Source: Rhodovulum visakhapatnamense
GTDB taxonomy: Bacteria > Pseudomonadota > Alphaproteobacteria > Rhodobacterales > Rhodobacteraceae
Assembly: GCF_004365965.1 (NCBI RefSeq)
Contig: NZ_SOEB01000020.1
Coordinates: 1-64,000, forward strand
Direction: 5' to 3'
Length of the DNA: 64,000 nucleotides
Shown here: piece by piece, positions 44,853 to 52,960 of the stretch
Layout of the letters: the number at the start of each line of letters is the position of its first letter
Position numbering within the stretch: the first letter of the stretch is position 1
Made by a program: the position numbers and the translations under genes
The notes under the pieces: generated by a model
The model's input: only the letters and a program-made list of their open reading frames with translations
What the model was told of the DNA's origin: nothing
Databases searched by the model: none

Positions 44853-45887
44853 ATGGCAAGCTACGATTTTCTCTTCGACGGGCTGGGCCTGCGCGCCTGG
44901 TGCGACGGTGGCGCCTCGGCGGCCCCGATGTCGATGGCCGACCTCCTGGGCCAGGCCCGCGGGGCGGCGGCGCCAGCCCCCTCGCTCTGGGACTTTCCCT
45001 TTCCCTCGATGAACGCGCTCAACCGCGCCTGCCCGGCCTTTCCGCAGGCGCGCGAACTGACCAAGGGGCTGGAAGACGGCTTCCTGTCGATCAAGGACGG
45101 GCTCAGCATCGTGCTCGACCCGCTGACCCAGCCGCTCAGCTGGGCGCTGGAAGGCGCGCTGTGGCTGTTCCAGACCTCGCCCTGGTGGATCATGATCCCG
45201 CTGATCCTCTTGGTCGTGCGCCTGGTCACCCGGTCCTGGGGGCTGGTGGCCTTCGTCGCCGCCTGCATCGGCTTTCTGGCCTTCATCAACCATTACGACT
45301 ACGCGATGCAGACGCTGGCGATCATCTTCGTCTGCGCCTTCATCTGCGTGCTGCTGGGGGTGCCCATCGGCATCGCCATGTCGCGCAGCGACACGTTCCA
45401 GCGGATCGCGATCCCGATCCTCGACATGCTGCAGACCCTGCCACCCTTCGTCTACCTGATCCCGCTGATCTTCCTGTTCTCGGTGACCGAGCCCAAGCTT
45501 TACGGCATCGCGGTGATCGTCTACGCCATCGTGCCGGTGGTCCGGCTGACCAATCTGGGCATCCGGCTGGTCGACAAGGAGGTGATCGAGGCCGCCGACG
45601 CCTTCGGCATGACCCGCCGCCAGAAGCTTTGGGGGGTGCAGATCCCGCTGGCACTGCCCAACATCATGGCGGGCGTCAACCAGACCATCATGATGAGCCT
45701 CGCGATGGTCGTGATCGCCTCGATGGTCTCGGCCCCGGGTCTGGGCGTGCTGGTGCTGCGCGGCATCCGCAATCTCGAACTGGGCGTCGGCCTCGTCTCG
45801 GGGCTGGGGATCGTGCTCTTGGCGGTGATCCTCGACCGGGTCACCAAGGCGGCACTGGCCCGCGTGAACACGGCGCAGAAACAGTGA
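44853..45887 (+). CDS. proW: Glycine betaine/proline-type ABC transporter permease
   Basis: A 344-residue permease. It has a soluble N-terminal part (about 1-90) followed by about six helices with the BPD transport motif region EVIEAADAFGMTRRQKLWGV, plus IPILDMLQTLPPFVYLIPLI and MVVIASMVSAPGLGVLVLRG. These match ProW/OpuAB permeases. The start has AAGGAGA upstream. It is followed by the ATPase gene after 10 bp. Confidence 0.93.
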   Translation: MASYDFLFDGLGLRAWCDGGASAAPMSMADLLGQARGAAAPAPSLWDFPFPSMNALNRACPAFPQARELTKGLEDGFLSIKDGLSIVLDPLTQPLSWALEGALWLFQTSPWWIMIPLILLVVRLVTRSWGLVAFVAACIGFLAFINHYDYAMQTLAIIFVCAFICVLLGVPIGIAMSRSDTFQRIAIPILDMLQTLPPFVYLIPLIFLFSVTEPKLYGIAVIVYAIVPVVRLTNLGIRLVDKEVIEAADAFGMTRRQKLWGVQIPLALPNIMAGVNQTIMMSLAMVVIASMVSAPGLGVLVLRGIRNLELGVGLVSGLGIVLLAVILDRVTKAALARVNTAQKQ

Positions 45888-45897
45888 GGACCCCCAG

Positions 45898-46959
45898 ATG
45901 AGCGACGATGTGAAAATCTCGATCCGGAACCTCTACAAGATCTTCGGCGCCGACCCGCAATCGGTCCTGCCGCTGGCGCGGTCGGGGATGGACAAGGCCG
46001 AGCTGCTGGAAGCCCACCGCCATGTGCTGGGGCTGAGGGACATCAATGTCGACATGAAGGCCGGGCAGATGACGGTCATCATGGGTCTGTCGGGATCGGG
46101 CAAATCGACCCTGATCCGGCATATCAACCGGCTGATCGAGCCCACCTCGGGCGAGGTCGTTGTCAATGGCGAGGACGTGCTGGCCTATAACGACGCCCGG
46201 CTGCGCGAGCTGCGCCGGGTGAACATGTCGATGGTGTTCCAGAAATTCGCCCTGCTGCCGCACCGGACCGTGCTGGAGAACGCGGGCACACCGCTCGAGG
46301 TCCGGGGCGTGCCGCGCGAGCAATGGGAGGACGAGGCGCGCAAGTGGCTCGACCGCGTGGGTCTGGAAGGTCAGGGCAACCAGTTCCCGCATCAGCTGTC
46401 GGGCGGCATGCAGCAGCGGGTCGGCATCGCGCGCGCCCTGACCTCGAATGCCGACATCATGCTGATGGACGAGGCGTTTTCGGCGCTCGACCCGCTGATC
46501 CGCACCGATATGCAGGATCTGCTGCTGGAGCTGCAGGCCGAGTTGCACAAGACCGTGGTCTTCATCACCCACGATCTGGACGAGGCGCTGAAGCTGGCCG
46601 ATCACCTGGTGATCCTGAAGGATGGCGAGATCGTGCAGCAGGGCGAGCCGCAGCATATCCTGATGCATCCGAACGATCCCTACATCGTCGACTTCATCTC
46701 GGACATCAATCGCGCCCGGGTGCTGCGGGTGCGGTCGGTGATGACCCGGACCGAGGCGGCGCCCGAAGGCGTCGCGGGCGATGTCGAGGCCGATGCCAAT
46801 CTGGAATCGGTCATCGCGCTGTCGGGTGGCGACACGTCGCTGCGCTATCGCGTGGTGCGGGACGGCCGGCAGGTCGGGCTTCTGTCGGTCAAGGATCTGG
46901 TGCGCGCGCTGGTGCCGACGGCTGCCTCGGGCGAGGGCATCCGCGCCCGGGCGGGCTGA
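45898..46959 (+). CDS. proV: Glycine betaine/proline-type ABC transporter ATP-binding protein
   Basis: A 353-residue ATPase with the N-terminal extension usual for ProV (VKISIRNLYKIFGADPQSVL), Walker A GLSGSGKST, signature LSGGMQQRVGIARAL, Walker B IMLMDEAFSALDP and TVVFITHDLDEALKLADHLV. The C-terminal 70 residues look like a single CBS-type segment (LLSVKDLVRALVP), which in the family senses ionic strength. It is the last gene of the proXWV operon and is convergent with the DUF4139 gene. Confidence 0.94.
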   Translation: MSDDVKISIRNLYKIFGADPQSVLPLARSGMDKAELLEAHRHVLGLRDINVDMKAGQMTVIMGLSGSGKSTLIRHINRLIEPTSGEVVVNGEDVLAYNDARLRELRRVNMSMVFQKFALLPHRTVLENAGTPLEVRGVPREQWEDEARKWLDRVGLEGQGNQFPHQLSGGMQQRVGIARALTSNADIMLMDEAFSALDPLIRTDMQDLLLELQAELHKTVVFITHDLDEALKLADHLVILKDGEIVQQGEPQHILMHPNDPYIVDFISDINRARVLRVRSVMTRTEAAPEGVAGDVEADANLESVIALSGGDTSLRYRVVRDGRQVGLLSVKDLVRALVPTAASGEGIRARAG

Positions 46960-46972
46960 ACCCGCCCCGCGA

Positions 46973-47002
46973 CGCCCTGCCAGCGGTTGGCCTGGCGGGG
47001 CG
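46973..47002. terminator. Hairpin between convergent proV and DUF4139 genes
   Basis: An 11-bp stem (46973-46983 with 46992-47002, one G-T pair) with an 8-nt loop lies 13 bp past the proV stop. There is no T tract, so the assignment is tentative. Confidence 0.45.
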
Positions 47003-47011
47003 GAGCGCCAG

Positions 47012-48649
47012 CTAGTCCAGAACCTTGCCCTCGGGCCAGGTCAGGCGATGGCTGAGCGCCACCTCGCGCGTGGCGCCCGGCGCAAGGTCGAAGCGCCACT
47101 CCAGCAGCCCGCGCCGACCCTCGACATCGGTCCCGGTCGGGGCGGGATCGGCCTGCCAGACGATTTTCAGATCTTCCTGTTCCGAATAGGGCACCCGGTC
47201 CAGAAGCCGCACCGGCCAGCTTTCGCCCGTGAGGTTCTCGACCTCGATCCTGACCGCCTCGGACTGTTCGTTGCTCCGCTTCAGGACCCCCCGGTCGCCC
47301 TCGTTCCGATCCAGCACGGTGCGGGTCAGCCGCAGCCCGTCGATGGGACCGAAAGGCAGGTCGGCCTCGGCCCCCGCCGGGATCAGCCCGATCGCCTGCT
47401 GACCGACGAAGCGGCCGTCGAGATAGGCCATCGCCTCGGAACTCGGCAGCAGGATCTCACCCGTCTCGTTGACGAGCGAGGCCACCAGATAGGCGCTGTC
47501 GTCGAATTCGGGAACCGCCTCGGCCACAAGCTCGACCGGCATCGCCAGATCGCCCAACGACAGGCGCAGGTTGTCGGCGCCGGTCGCAATGTCGACGGCA
47601 GCCGGGTAGTCATAGCTGACCGCAAGCCCGTCGAACTCGGCAACCGCGATCACCGGCGCGGCCCCGGCGGGGGCTGCGTCCATTTCGGCCATCTGCGGCG
47701 CGGCGAGGACCGCGCGCGACCGGACCGCCAGATCCGAGGGCTCGAAAGCCGCCACCGGGTCCGAGATCCGGCGCAAGAGCGGCCAGAGATCGCTCGGGGC
47801 CGTCTGGCCGCCGGGCCGCGCCGTCGACAGGCTCAGCGCGACCTGCGACCAGGTCTCGCCCGTTTCCTGCGCCACCAGCGCGCCGCGCTCGACGGTCAGC
47901 ACGCGGGCCGCGCGGTCCAGCCGAAGATCGTAGACCGGCCTCCAGCGGGCGGCCTCGACGGTATAGCTGACCGTGACCTCGCCCTGGACCGGCGCGCCCT
48001 CGGGGCCGGTGACGGTGATCGCCAGCATCGCGCGCGCGGCATCCTCGGGCACCAGCGCCGCCAGCGCCTGTTCGGCCTCGGCCAGCGCCGCGCGCAGCGG
48101 CGTCAGCCCGCGTTCGGCGGCGTCGGCGCGGCCCCGGGCGGCGATGGCATCCGCCAGCGCCCCTTCGGTCTCGGTCCCGATCATCCGGGCGAGCGCGCGC
48201 AGATCCTCGACGGTCATCGCCGCCTCGCCCTGACCGAGCCGCCCGAGAAAGGCCGCGCGCGCCTCGGCCCCCTGTGCCTCGGCGCGGGTGCGGGAAATGT
48301 CGGCCTCGGCGGCCTCAAGCGCCTGGCGGCGGCGTTCGACCTCGGCCTCGGCGGCCTCGATCTCGGGCGACTTGCCCGCGCCGCGCGGCAGGACGAAATC
48401 GCGCCGCGCCGAAACACTGCCAAGGCTCGCGCCCTCGACCGCGACCCGGACCGACCCCAGCGGCGTGGTCGCGGGCAAATCGGCCAGAATCAGGCGATGG
48501 GCTCCGGCCGGAAGATCGAACGCGGCACTCCGCGTCACCGCCGCGCCATCGGGAAACAGGGTCACCGCGCTGACCCGGCTGGGGATCAGCAGATCGTCGG
48601 CCCAGACCGGAAGGGGGGTCAGGATCAGGCAAAGGGCAAAGGCTCGCAT
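47012..48649 (-). CDS. DUF4139 (MuiA-like) exported protein
   Basis: A 545-residue protein with a signal peptide (MRAFALCLILTPLPVWADD). An N-terminal beta domain of DUF4140 type (about 20-110; ISRVSAVTLFP-like IPSRVSAVTLFPDGAAVTRS) is followed by a coiled-coil (about 100-185; EIEAAEAEVERRRQALEAAE) and a C-terminal DUF4139 domain with GEVTVSYTVEAARWRPVYDL and LVAQETGETWSQVALSLSTA. Proteins of this type include the mucoidy inhibitor A homologues, whose biochemical role is not settled. It sits downstream of asd on the same strand, across the repeat array. Confidence 0.85.
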   Translation of the reverse strand: MRAFALCLILTPLPVWADDLLIPSRVSAVTLFPDGAAVTRSAAFDLPAGAHRLILADLPATTPLGSVRVAVEGASLGSVSARRDFVLPRGAGKSPEIEAAEAEVERRRQALEAAEADISRTRAEAQGAEARAAFLGRLGQGEAAMTVEDLRALARMIGTETEGALADAIAARGRADAAERGLTPLRAALAEAEQALAALVPEDAARAMLAITVTGPEGAPVQGEVTVSYTVEAARWRPVYDLRLDRAARVLTVERGALVAQETGETWSQVALSLSTARPGGQTAPSDLWPLLRRISDPVAAFEPSDLAVRSRAVLAAPQMAEMDAAPAGAAPVIAVAEFDGLAVSYDYPAAVDIATGADNLRLSLGDLAMPVELVAEAVPEFDDSAYLVASLVNETGEILLPSSEAMAYLDGRFVGQQAIGLIPAGAEADLPFGPIDGLRLTRTVLDRNEGDRGVLKRSNEQSEAVRIEVENLTGESWPVRLLDRVPYSEQEDLKIVWQADPAPTGTDVEGRRGLLEWRFDLAPGATREVALSHRLTWPEGKVLD

Positions 48650-49105
48650 CGTATCGCTCCGAAGACTGCGGGTCTGGCGCGAGACTGCGGCAAGGGCCGG
48701 TGGGCTGCAAGCGGAACGCGAGAAACCGCATGGCGTCGCGCGCAGCGAGAGACATGGGGACGGAGAATGGCAAGGGCCGACGCGGCGCCCGCGGCCCCCT
48801 GATGACGCATGACCGGGACCGCAGGATGGTTGGGGATCGCGATATGCCCGAGGGCTGGCGCCCCGGATCACCGCCTGGCCGGGGCTCCGCCCGTTCGCGG
48901 TTCAAACGCTCCACCGGAGCGTCTGCCGGGGCGGACGCCCCGGATCGCCGCCTTGCCGGGGCTCCGCCCGTTCGCGGCTCAAACGCTCCACCGGAGCGTT
49001 TGCCGGGGCGGACGCCCCGGATCGCCGCCTTGCCGGGGCTCCGCCCGTTCGCGGCTCAAACGCTCCACTGGAGCGTTTGCCGGGGCGGACGCCCCGGATC
49101 GCCGC
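48650..49105. other. 456-bp intergenic region with tandem repeat array
   Basis: The left 210 bp carry the DUF4139 gene promoter region and no recognisable feature. The right part is the 77-bp tandem repeat array, which runs up to the asd stop codon. Reading frames across it arise from the repeat and are not taken as genes. Confidence 0.6.
48861..49105. repeat. Tandem array of 77-bp palindromic repeat, three copies plus a partial
   Basis: Copies are 48861-48937, 48938-49014 and 49015-49091, with a 14-bp fourth start at 49092-49105 that ends at the asd stop codon. Copies 2 and 3 differ at one base; copy 1 differs at about four. Each unit holds two hairpins: AAACGCTCC-N3-GGAGCGTTT and CCGGGGC-N4-GCCCCGG. 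The single change between copies 2 and 3 lies in the first hairpin's loop, and arm sequences are mostly kept. The array looks like a REP-type element, and could also affect asd transcript ends. Confidence 0.9.
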
Positions 49106-50128
49106 TCACCCCTTCTTCAGCACGCGTTGGCCGAGCAGTTCGGCGATCTGTACCGCGTTCAGCGCGGCGCCCTTGCGCAGGTTGTCCGAAACGCACCAGA
49201 GGTTCAGCCCGTTCTCGATGGTCGAGTCCTGCCGGATCCGGCTGATATAGGTCGCGAATTCGCCCACGCATTCGACCGGGGTCACGTAGCCGCCGGCCTC
49301 GCGCTTGTCGACGACCATGATCCCCGGCGCCTCGCGCAGGATGTCGCGCGCCTCGTCCTCGTCGAGGAAATCCTCGAACTCGATGTTGATCGATTCCGAA
49401 TGGCCGACGAAGACCGGCACCCGGACGCAGGTCGCGGTGACCTTGATCGACGTGTCGACGATCTTCTTGGTTTCGGCGACCATCTTCCACTCTTCCTTGG
49501 TGGACCCGTCATCGAGGAAGACGTCGATATGCGGGATCACGTTGAAGGCGATCTGCTTGGGGTAGACCGACGGCGCCACTTCCTGACCCGGCACATACAT
49601 GCCCTTGGTCTGGTTCCAAAGCTCGTCCATCGCCTCCTTGCCCGAACCCGACACCGACTGGTAGGTCGAGACGACGACGCGCTTGATCTTCGCGCGGTCG
49701 TGCAGGGGCTTGAGCGCCACCACCATCTGCGCGGTCGAGCAGTTGGGGTTGGCGATGATGTTCCGCTTGGCATAGCCCATGATCGCATCGGCATTCACCT
49801 CGGGCACGATCAGCGGGATGTCCGGGTCGTAGCGGTAGAGCGAGCTGTTGTCGATCACCACGCAGCCGGCCTTGGCGGCCTTGGGGGCATATTCCTTGGT
49901 CGCCTCCGAGCCGATGGCGAACAGCGCCATGTCCCAGCCCGCGAAGTCGAAATGTTCCAGATCCTGGGTCTTGACGGTCTTGTCGCCAAAGCTGCATTCG
50001 GTGCCGAGCGAGCGGCGCGAGGCAAGCGCCGCGATCTCGTCCACCGGAAACTCGCGCTCGGCGAGGATGTTCAGCATTTCGCGGCCCACGTTCCCCGTGG
50101 CGCCGACGACGGCGACCTTGTAGCCCAT
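49106..50128 (-). CDS. asd: Aspartate-semialdehyde dehydrogenase
   Basis: A 340-residue enzyme of the lysine/threonine/methionine pathway that reduces aspartyl phosphate to the semialdehyde. The N-terminal NADP-binding glycine motif is VAVVGATGNVGREML, the catalytic cysteine is Cys130 in IIANPNCSTAQMV, and VGHSESINIEF lies in the catalytic domain. The start at 50128 (MGYKVAVVGA) has AGGGAGCC upstream; the longer frame adds an unlikely N-terminus. It appears monocistronic. Confidence 0.96.
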   Translation of the reverse strand: MGYKVAVVGATGNVGREMLNILAEREFPVDEIAALASRRSLGTECSFGDKTVKTQDLEHFDFAGWDMALFAIGSEATKEYAPKAAKAGCVVIDNSSLYRYDPDIPLIVPEVNADAIMGYAKRNIIANPNCSTAQMVVALKPLHDRAKIKRVVVSTYQSVSGSGKEAMDELWNQTKGMYVPGQEVAPSVYPKQIAFNVIPHIDVFLDDGSTKEEWKMVAETKKIVDTSIKVTATCVRVPVFVGHSESINIEFEDFLDEDEARDILREAPGIMVVDKREAGGYVTPVECVGEFATYISRIRQDSTIENGLNLWCVSDNLRKGAALNAVQIAELLGQRVLKKG

Positions 50129-50204
50129 ATCTGGCTCCCTTAAGGCAAGTCGGATTTCAGTCCGGGGAGCCATACAGGAAAGCCCGCGCGGGTGAAAGGC
50201 CCGT

Positions 50205-51332
50205 TCAGGGACGCGCCGCCGCCAGCACCCGCGCCAGCGCCCCGGGATCGATCCGGACGCCGTCGGGGCCCTCTTCGATCTTCGGATAATAGACCCGGTC
50301 GAGATAGGTCATGAAGGCCGCCCTGAGCGCCGGGTCGAAGCCCAGATCCGCGGGCGCGCGCAGCACCGCGGCCAGCGCGGCCTCGTCGCGGGCGGGGACG
50401 GTCAGCCCGGGGATGGCGAAGAAAGCCTCGCCCAGCACGATCACCGGCTTGTCGTGAAAGAAGGCCTGCAGCCCCATCGACGAGTTGATGGTGATGACCC
50501 CTCGCGAGGCCGCAAGCTGGGCAAAGCTGTCGGTCGCGTTGTCGATCATCAGCCGCCCGCCCGCCTTTGCCGTCGCCTCGGCCAGCGGCGCGGCCAGCGA
50601 GGTCCGGGCCGAGGGATGCTCCTTGATCCGGATATGCCAGCCCTCGGGCAGCGCGGCCGAGGCCCGGGCCAGCGCCGCGATCATGCCCTCGACCGACCGC
50701 ACCCAGCCCGCGAACAGCGTGATCTGGCTGTCATTGGGCACTTGCAGCGGGCAGAACAGGAACGGCCCGGCGCCGTCCAGCGCCCCGGCGCCGCCCTGCC
50801 CGACATCGGCCCGGCGCGAGGCGCGCGCCACCAGCCCCTGCCCCAGCGCGCGCCAGTCCTCGCCCTGCCGCGACGGGTCCTCGGCCGCCCAGTCGAGATA
50901 GAAGCGCGGCTCGCGCGGCAGCCCGTTCCGGGCGTTCACCCCCACGGGGTCAAGCGTCACCCGGCCGGGAAACGGCGCCAGTTCGGCAAAGATCCGACCC
51001 GCCCCCGCGTCGCGGGCACCCTCCATGAAGGCGCGGCGCGACCCGGTCAACCCGTTCCAGCAGACCGCGATCCGGTCTGGATGGCGGGCGAAATAGCGCC
51101 GCGACCAGTTGTATTGCGTGGCGATCAGCGCCCGTTTCAGCACCCGGCCAAGGCGGCCCTTCGGCTGGCGCTTGGCCACGGCCAGCGCCTCGGCGGTGCG
51201 GGCGCGGGTTTCGGGAAAGCCCCGAAACGACAGCCCGATCAGCGCCAGCCGATGGCCGCCCCCGGCCGCGGCGCCGATGGCGCGAAAGATCGCGTCCTTG
51301 CGTCGGGTCCAGCCGGCCAGATAGGCGATCAT
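50205..51332 (-). CDS. Capsule polysaccharide biosynthesis protein (KpsS/KpsC-like)
   Basis: A 375-residue soluble protein resembling capsule Kdo transferases: IAYLAGWTRRKDAIFR at the N-terminus, FLFCPLQVPNDSQITLFAGW, WHIRIKEHPSARTSLA and GVITINSSMGLQAFFHDKPV, with the late DRVYYPKI. The E-H-P and N-S-x-G-L-Q-A motifs are characteristic of this family. In KpsS/KpsC, these proteins start capsule chains by adding Kdo to lipid. The start is ATG 51332 or the in-frame ATG 51356 (eight residues longer); 51332 fits the family start. It could act with the polysaccharide genes on the right. Confidence 0.8.
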   Translation of the reverse strand: MIAYLAGWTRRKDAIFRAIGAAAGGGHRLALIGLSFRGFPETRARTAEALAVAKRQPKGRLGRVLKRALIATQYNWSRRYFARHPDRIAVCWNGLTGSRRAFMEGARDAGAGRIFAELAPFPGRVTLDPVGVNARNGLPREPRFYLDWAAEDPSRQGEDWRALGQGLVARASRRADVGQGGAGALDGAGPFLFCPLQVPNDSQITLFAGWVRSVEGMIAALARASAALPEGWHIRIKEHPSARTSLAAPLAEATAKAGGRLMIDNATDSFAQLAASRGVITINSSMGLQAFFHDKPVIVLGEAFFAIPGLTVPARDEAALAAVLRAPADLGFDPALRAAFMTYLDRVYYPKIEEGPDGVRIDPGALARVLAAARP

Positions 51333-51462
51333 CTGCCGCGTCCCGGCCCGGCGCATCTGTCGGCTGTCATCGGATGTCCCCTTTGCGGTTCTCGCCCCGG
51401 GCATAGCCCAGCTCTGACGCGACCGCAAAGAGGCTGCGGGGCACGCCCTGCTCCGGTGCGGG

Positions 51463-51768
51463 TCAGCGGGCGAAACAGCGGGGGCGCTGGCCGAAGCCCG
51501 AGGCCGAGCAGATATGCGAGCCCTGACCCTGGCGCCGGTCCAGCGCGAGCGCGGTGGCCTTGCGTTCGGACTTGCTGGCCTGCGACGGCTTCGGCGCCGG
51601 GTCGAGCCAGCGCATGACCGAGGCGCCGACGACGGCCTTGTTCTGCGCGAAACCTTCGGCCGCGGCAGGCCCGGACAGGCCCGCAAGCGCGACCCCGAGC
51701 GCGACGATCGGCCCGGCCGATATGCGGCCCGCCAAAGGCAGGCAAACTGTTTTCTTGCGATCCGGCAT
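51463..51768 (-). CDS. Small exported protein with C-terminal cysteine pair
   Basis: A 101-residue protein. A long signal peptide (about 1-38, SAGPIVALGVALAGLSGPAAA) is followed by a short mature part (about 64 residues) that is basic in the middle (KPSQASKSERKATALA) and ends HICSASGFGQRPRCFAR. The two cysteines, ten residues apart, could form a disulfide loop at the C-terminus. GGGGAACGAG precedes the ATG. I do not recognise a named family. It lies between the KpsS-like gene and the GH26-like gene on the same strand. Confidence 0.7.
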   Translation of the reverse strand: MPDRKKTVCLPLAGRISAGPIVALGVALAGLSGPAAAEGFAQNKAVVGASVMRWLDPAPKPSQASKSERKATALALDRRQGQGSHICSASGFGQRPRCFAR

Positions 51769-52051
51769 GACTCGTTCCCCTCGCCGTCCTGCACCCACAC
51801 GTCCCTTGCCGGCCAAACCGTCCCGGACAGAGACGCGTGCGCTCCGGACGGACGGCCCCATGGCAATGACGGTCCCACGGATGCCAACGAGGCTATCCGG
51901 TAAACGGTTCCTTTCTGTGGCCATCGGGAGGCAAAGGGGAGACCCAAACGGCGCCACCGCCGCCCCGGGGCGCGCGCGGCGCGCCGGGGCCGGGCCGGAT
52001 GCGCAGGATTCCGCCGAAAACGATTCCGGAACAGGCAGTTGGAGGTCGGCC

Positions 52052-52948
52052 TCAGGGGGCGAGGATGCGTTCGCCGACCTTCCAGTCAGGCAGACCGAAA
52101 TCGTCGGGCCAGGGATAGACCTCGACCTGGTTGAAATAGACCACGGCCACCAGGTTGGGGAATTCGGGATAGATCTGGCGGACCTCCGAGGTCCATTTGG
52201 CGACATATGCCTCGCGGCCCGAAAAGCCCAGCTCGGCCACGACGACCGGCTTGTTGAACCGCTCGACCCGGGCATAGCGCGGCGCCAGGATCGACTGGAA
52301 GGACTGTTCCTCGCCGAGAATGGCGGTTTCCCAGGGCTGCAGCCCGAAGACCGACAGGCCGACGATGTCGACATAGTCGTCGCCCGGATAATAGGCATCG
52401 AGCGCCTCGTAGCCCAGCGGCGACCACATATAGGCCACTTTCGGGGCGTTCTCGCGGCAGACATCGACCATCCGGCGATAGGCGGCCTTGTAGGTCTCGG
52501 GGTCCCAGTTCGACCAGATGAACTGGCCGCTGTCGTCTTCCATCTCCTGCGCCCAGCGCACGGTGACCGGGCTTTCGAAGAGGTTCAGCACCGCGCAGAT
52601 CGAGGCCATGTAGCGGTCGTAGTCGCCCGAGGCGATGCCCTCCTGCAGGGCTTCGGGGGTGTTGCGTTCGGACCGGTTCCAGGTCCAGGGCTCGATCGTG
52701 GCCAGGACCGACCGGTTCCGCGCCCGGGCATAGGCGTCGGCCTCGATCAGGCTGGGCAGGAACACGTCTTCCCAGGGAAGGAAGAGATGCTCGATCGACA
52801 CTTCGGGATCGTCGGCGAATGCGCCGTCGGGGTCGTAGACGCCGAAGGGCATTTCGCCCGGAGGGGCCTCGATCGGTTCGGCCGGTGCGGCGGCCGCCAG
52901 GCCGAGCGCGGCGACCAGACCGAGGGCGAAGGCGGTGTCACATCTCAT
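52052..52948 (-). CDS. Exported glycoside hydrolase, GH26-like
   Basis: A 298-residue protein with a signal peptide (FALGLVAALGLAAAAPAEP). The (beta/alpha)8 pattern has a conserved acid/base-type Glu in VRWAQEMEDDSGQFIW and a nucleophile-type Glu in PVVVAELGFSGRE, like GH26 mannanases and related endo-acting hydrolases. Other blocks are ATIEPWTWNRSE and VAYMWSPLGYEALDAYYPGD. It lies 12 bp downstream of the GT2 gene, so it may trim or release the polysaccharide made by that synthase. Substrate unknown. Confidence 0.82.
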   Translation of the reverse strand: MRCDTAFALGLVAALGLAAAAPAEPIEAPPGEMPFGVYDPDGAFADDPEVSIEHLFLPWEDVFLPSLIEADAYARARNRSVLATIEPWTWNRSERNTPEALQEGIASGDYDRYMASICAVLNLFESPVTVRWAQEMEDDSGQFIWSNWDPETYKAAYRRMVDVCRENAPKVAYMWSPLGYEALDAYYPGDDYVDIVGLSVFGLQPWETAILGEEQSFQSILAPRYARVERFNKPVVVAELGFSGREAYVAKWTSEVRQIYPEFPNLVAVVYFNQVEVYPWPDDFGLPDWKVGERILAP

Positions 52949-52960
52949 TTGCGAAGGTCC

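Noticed and set aside
48861-49105. CRISPR array
   Set aside because: The units are contiguous with no variable spacers, and no cas gene is present.
48809-49245. Repeated peptide frames (GLRPFAAQTLH type) across the 77-bp array
   Set aside because: The peptides come from the DNA repeat read in successive frames; the 77-bp period shifts frame, and there is no start signal. Treated as a repeat, not as genes.
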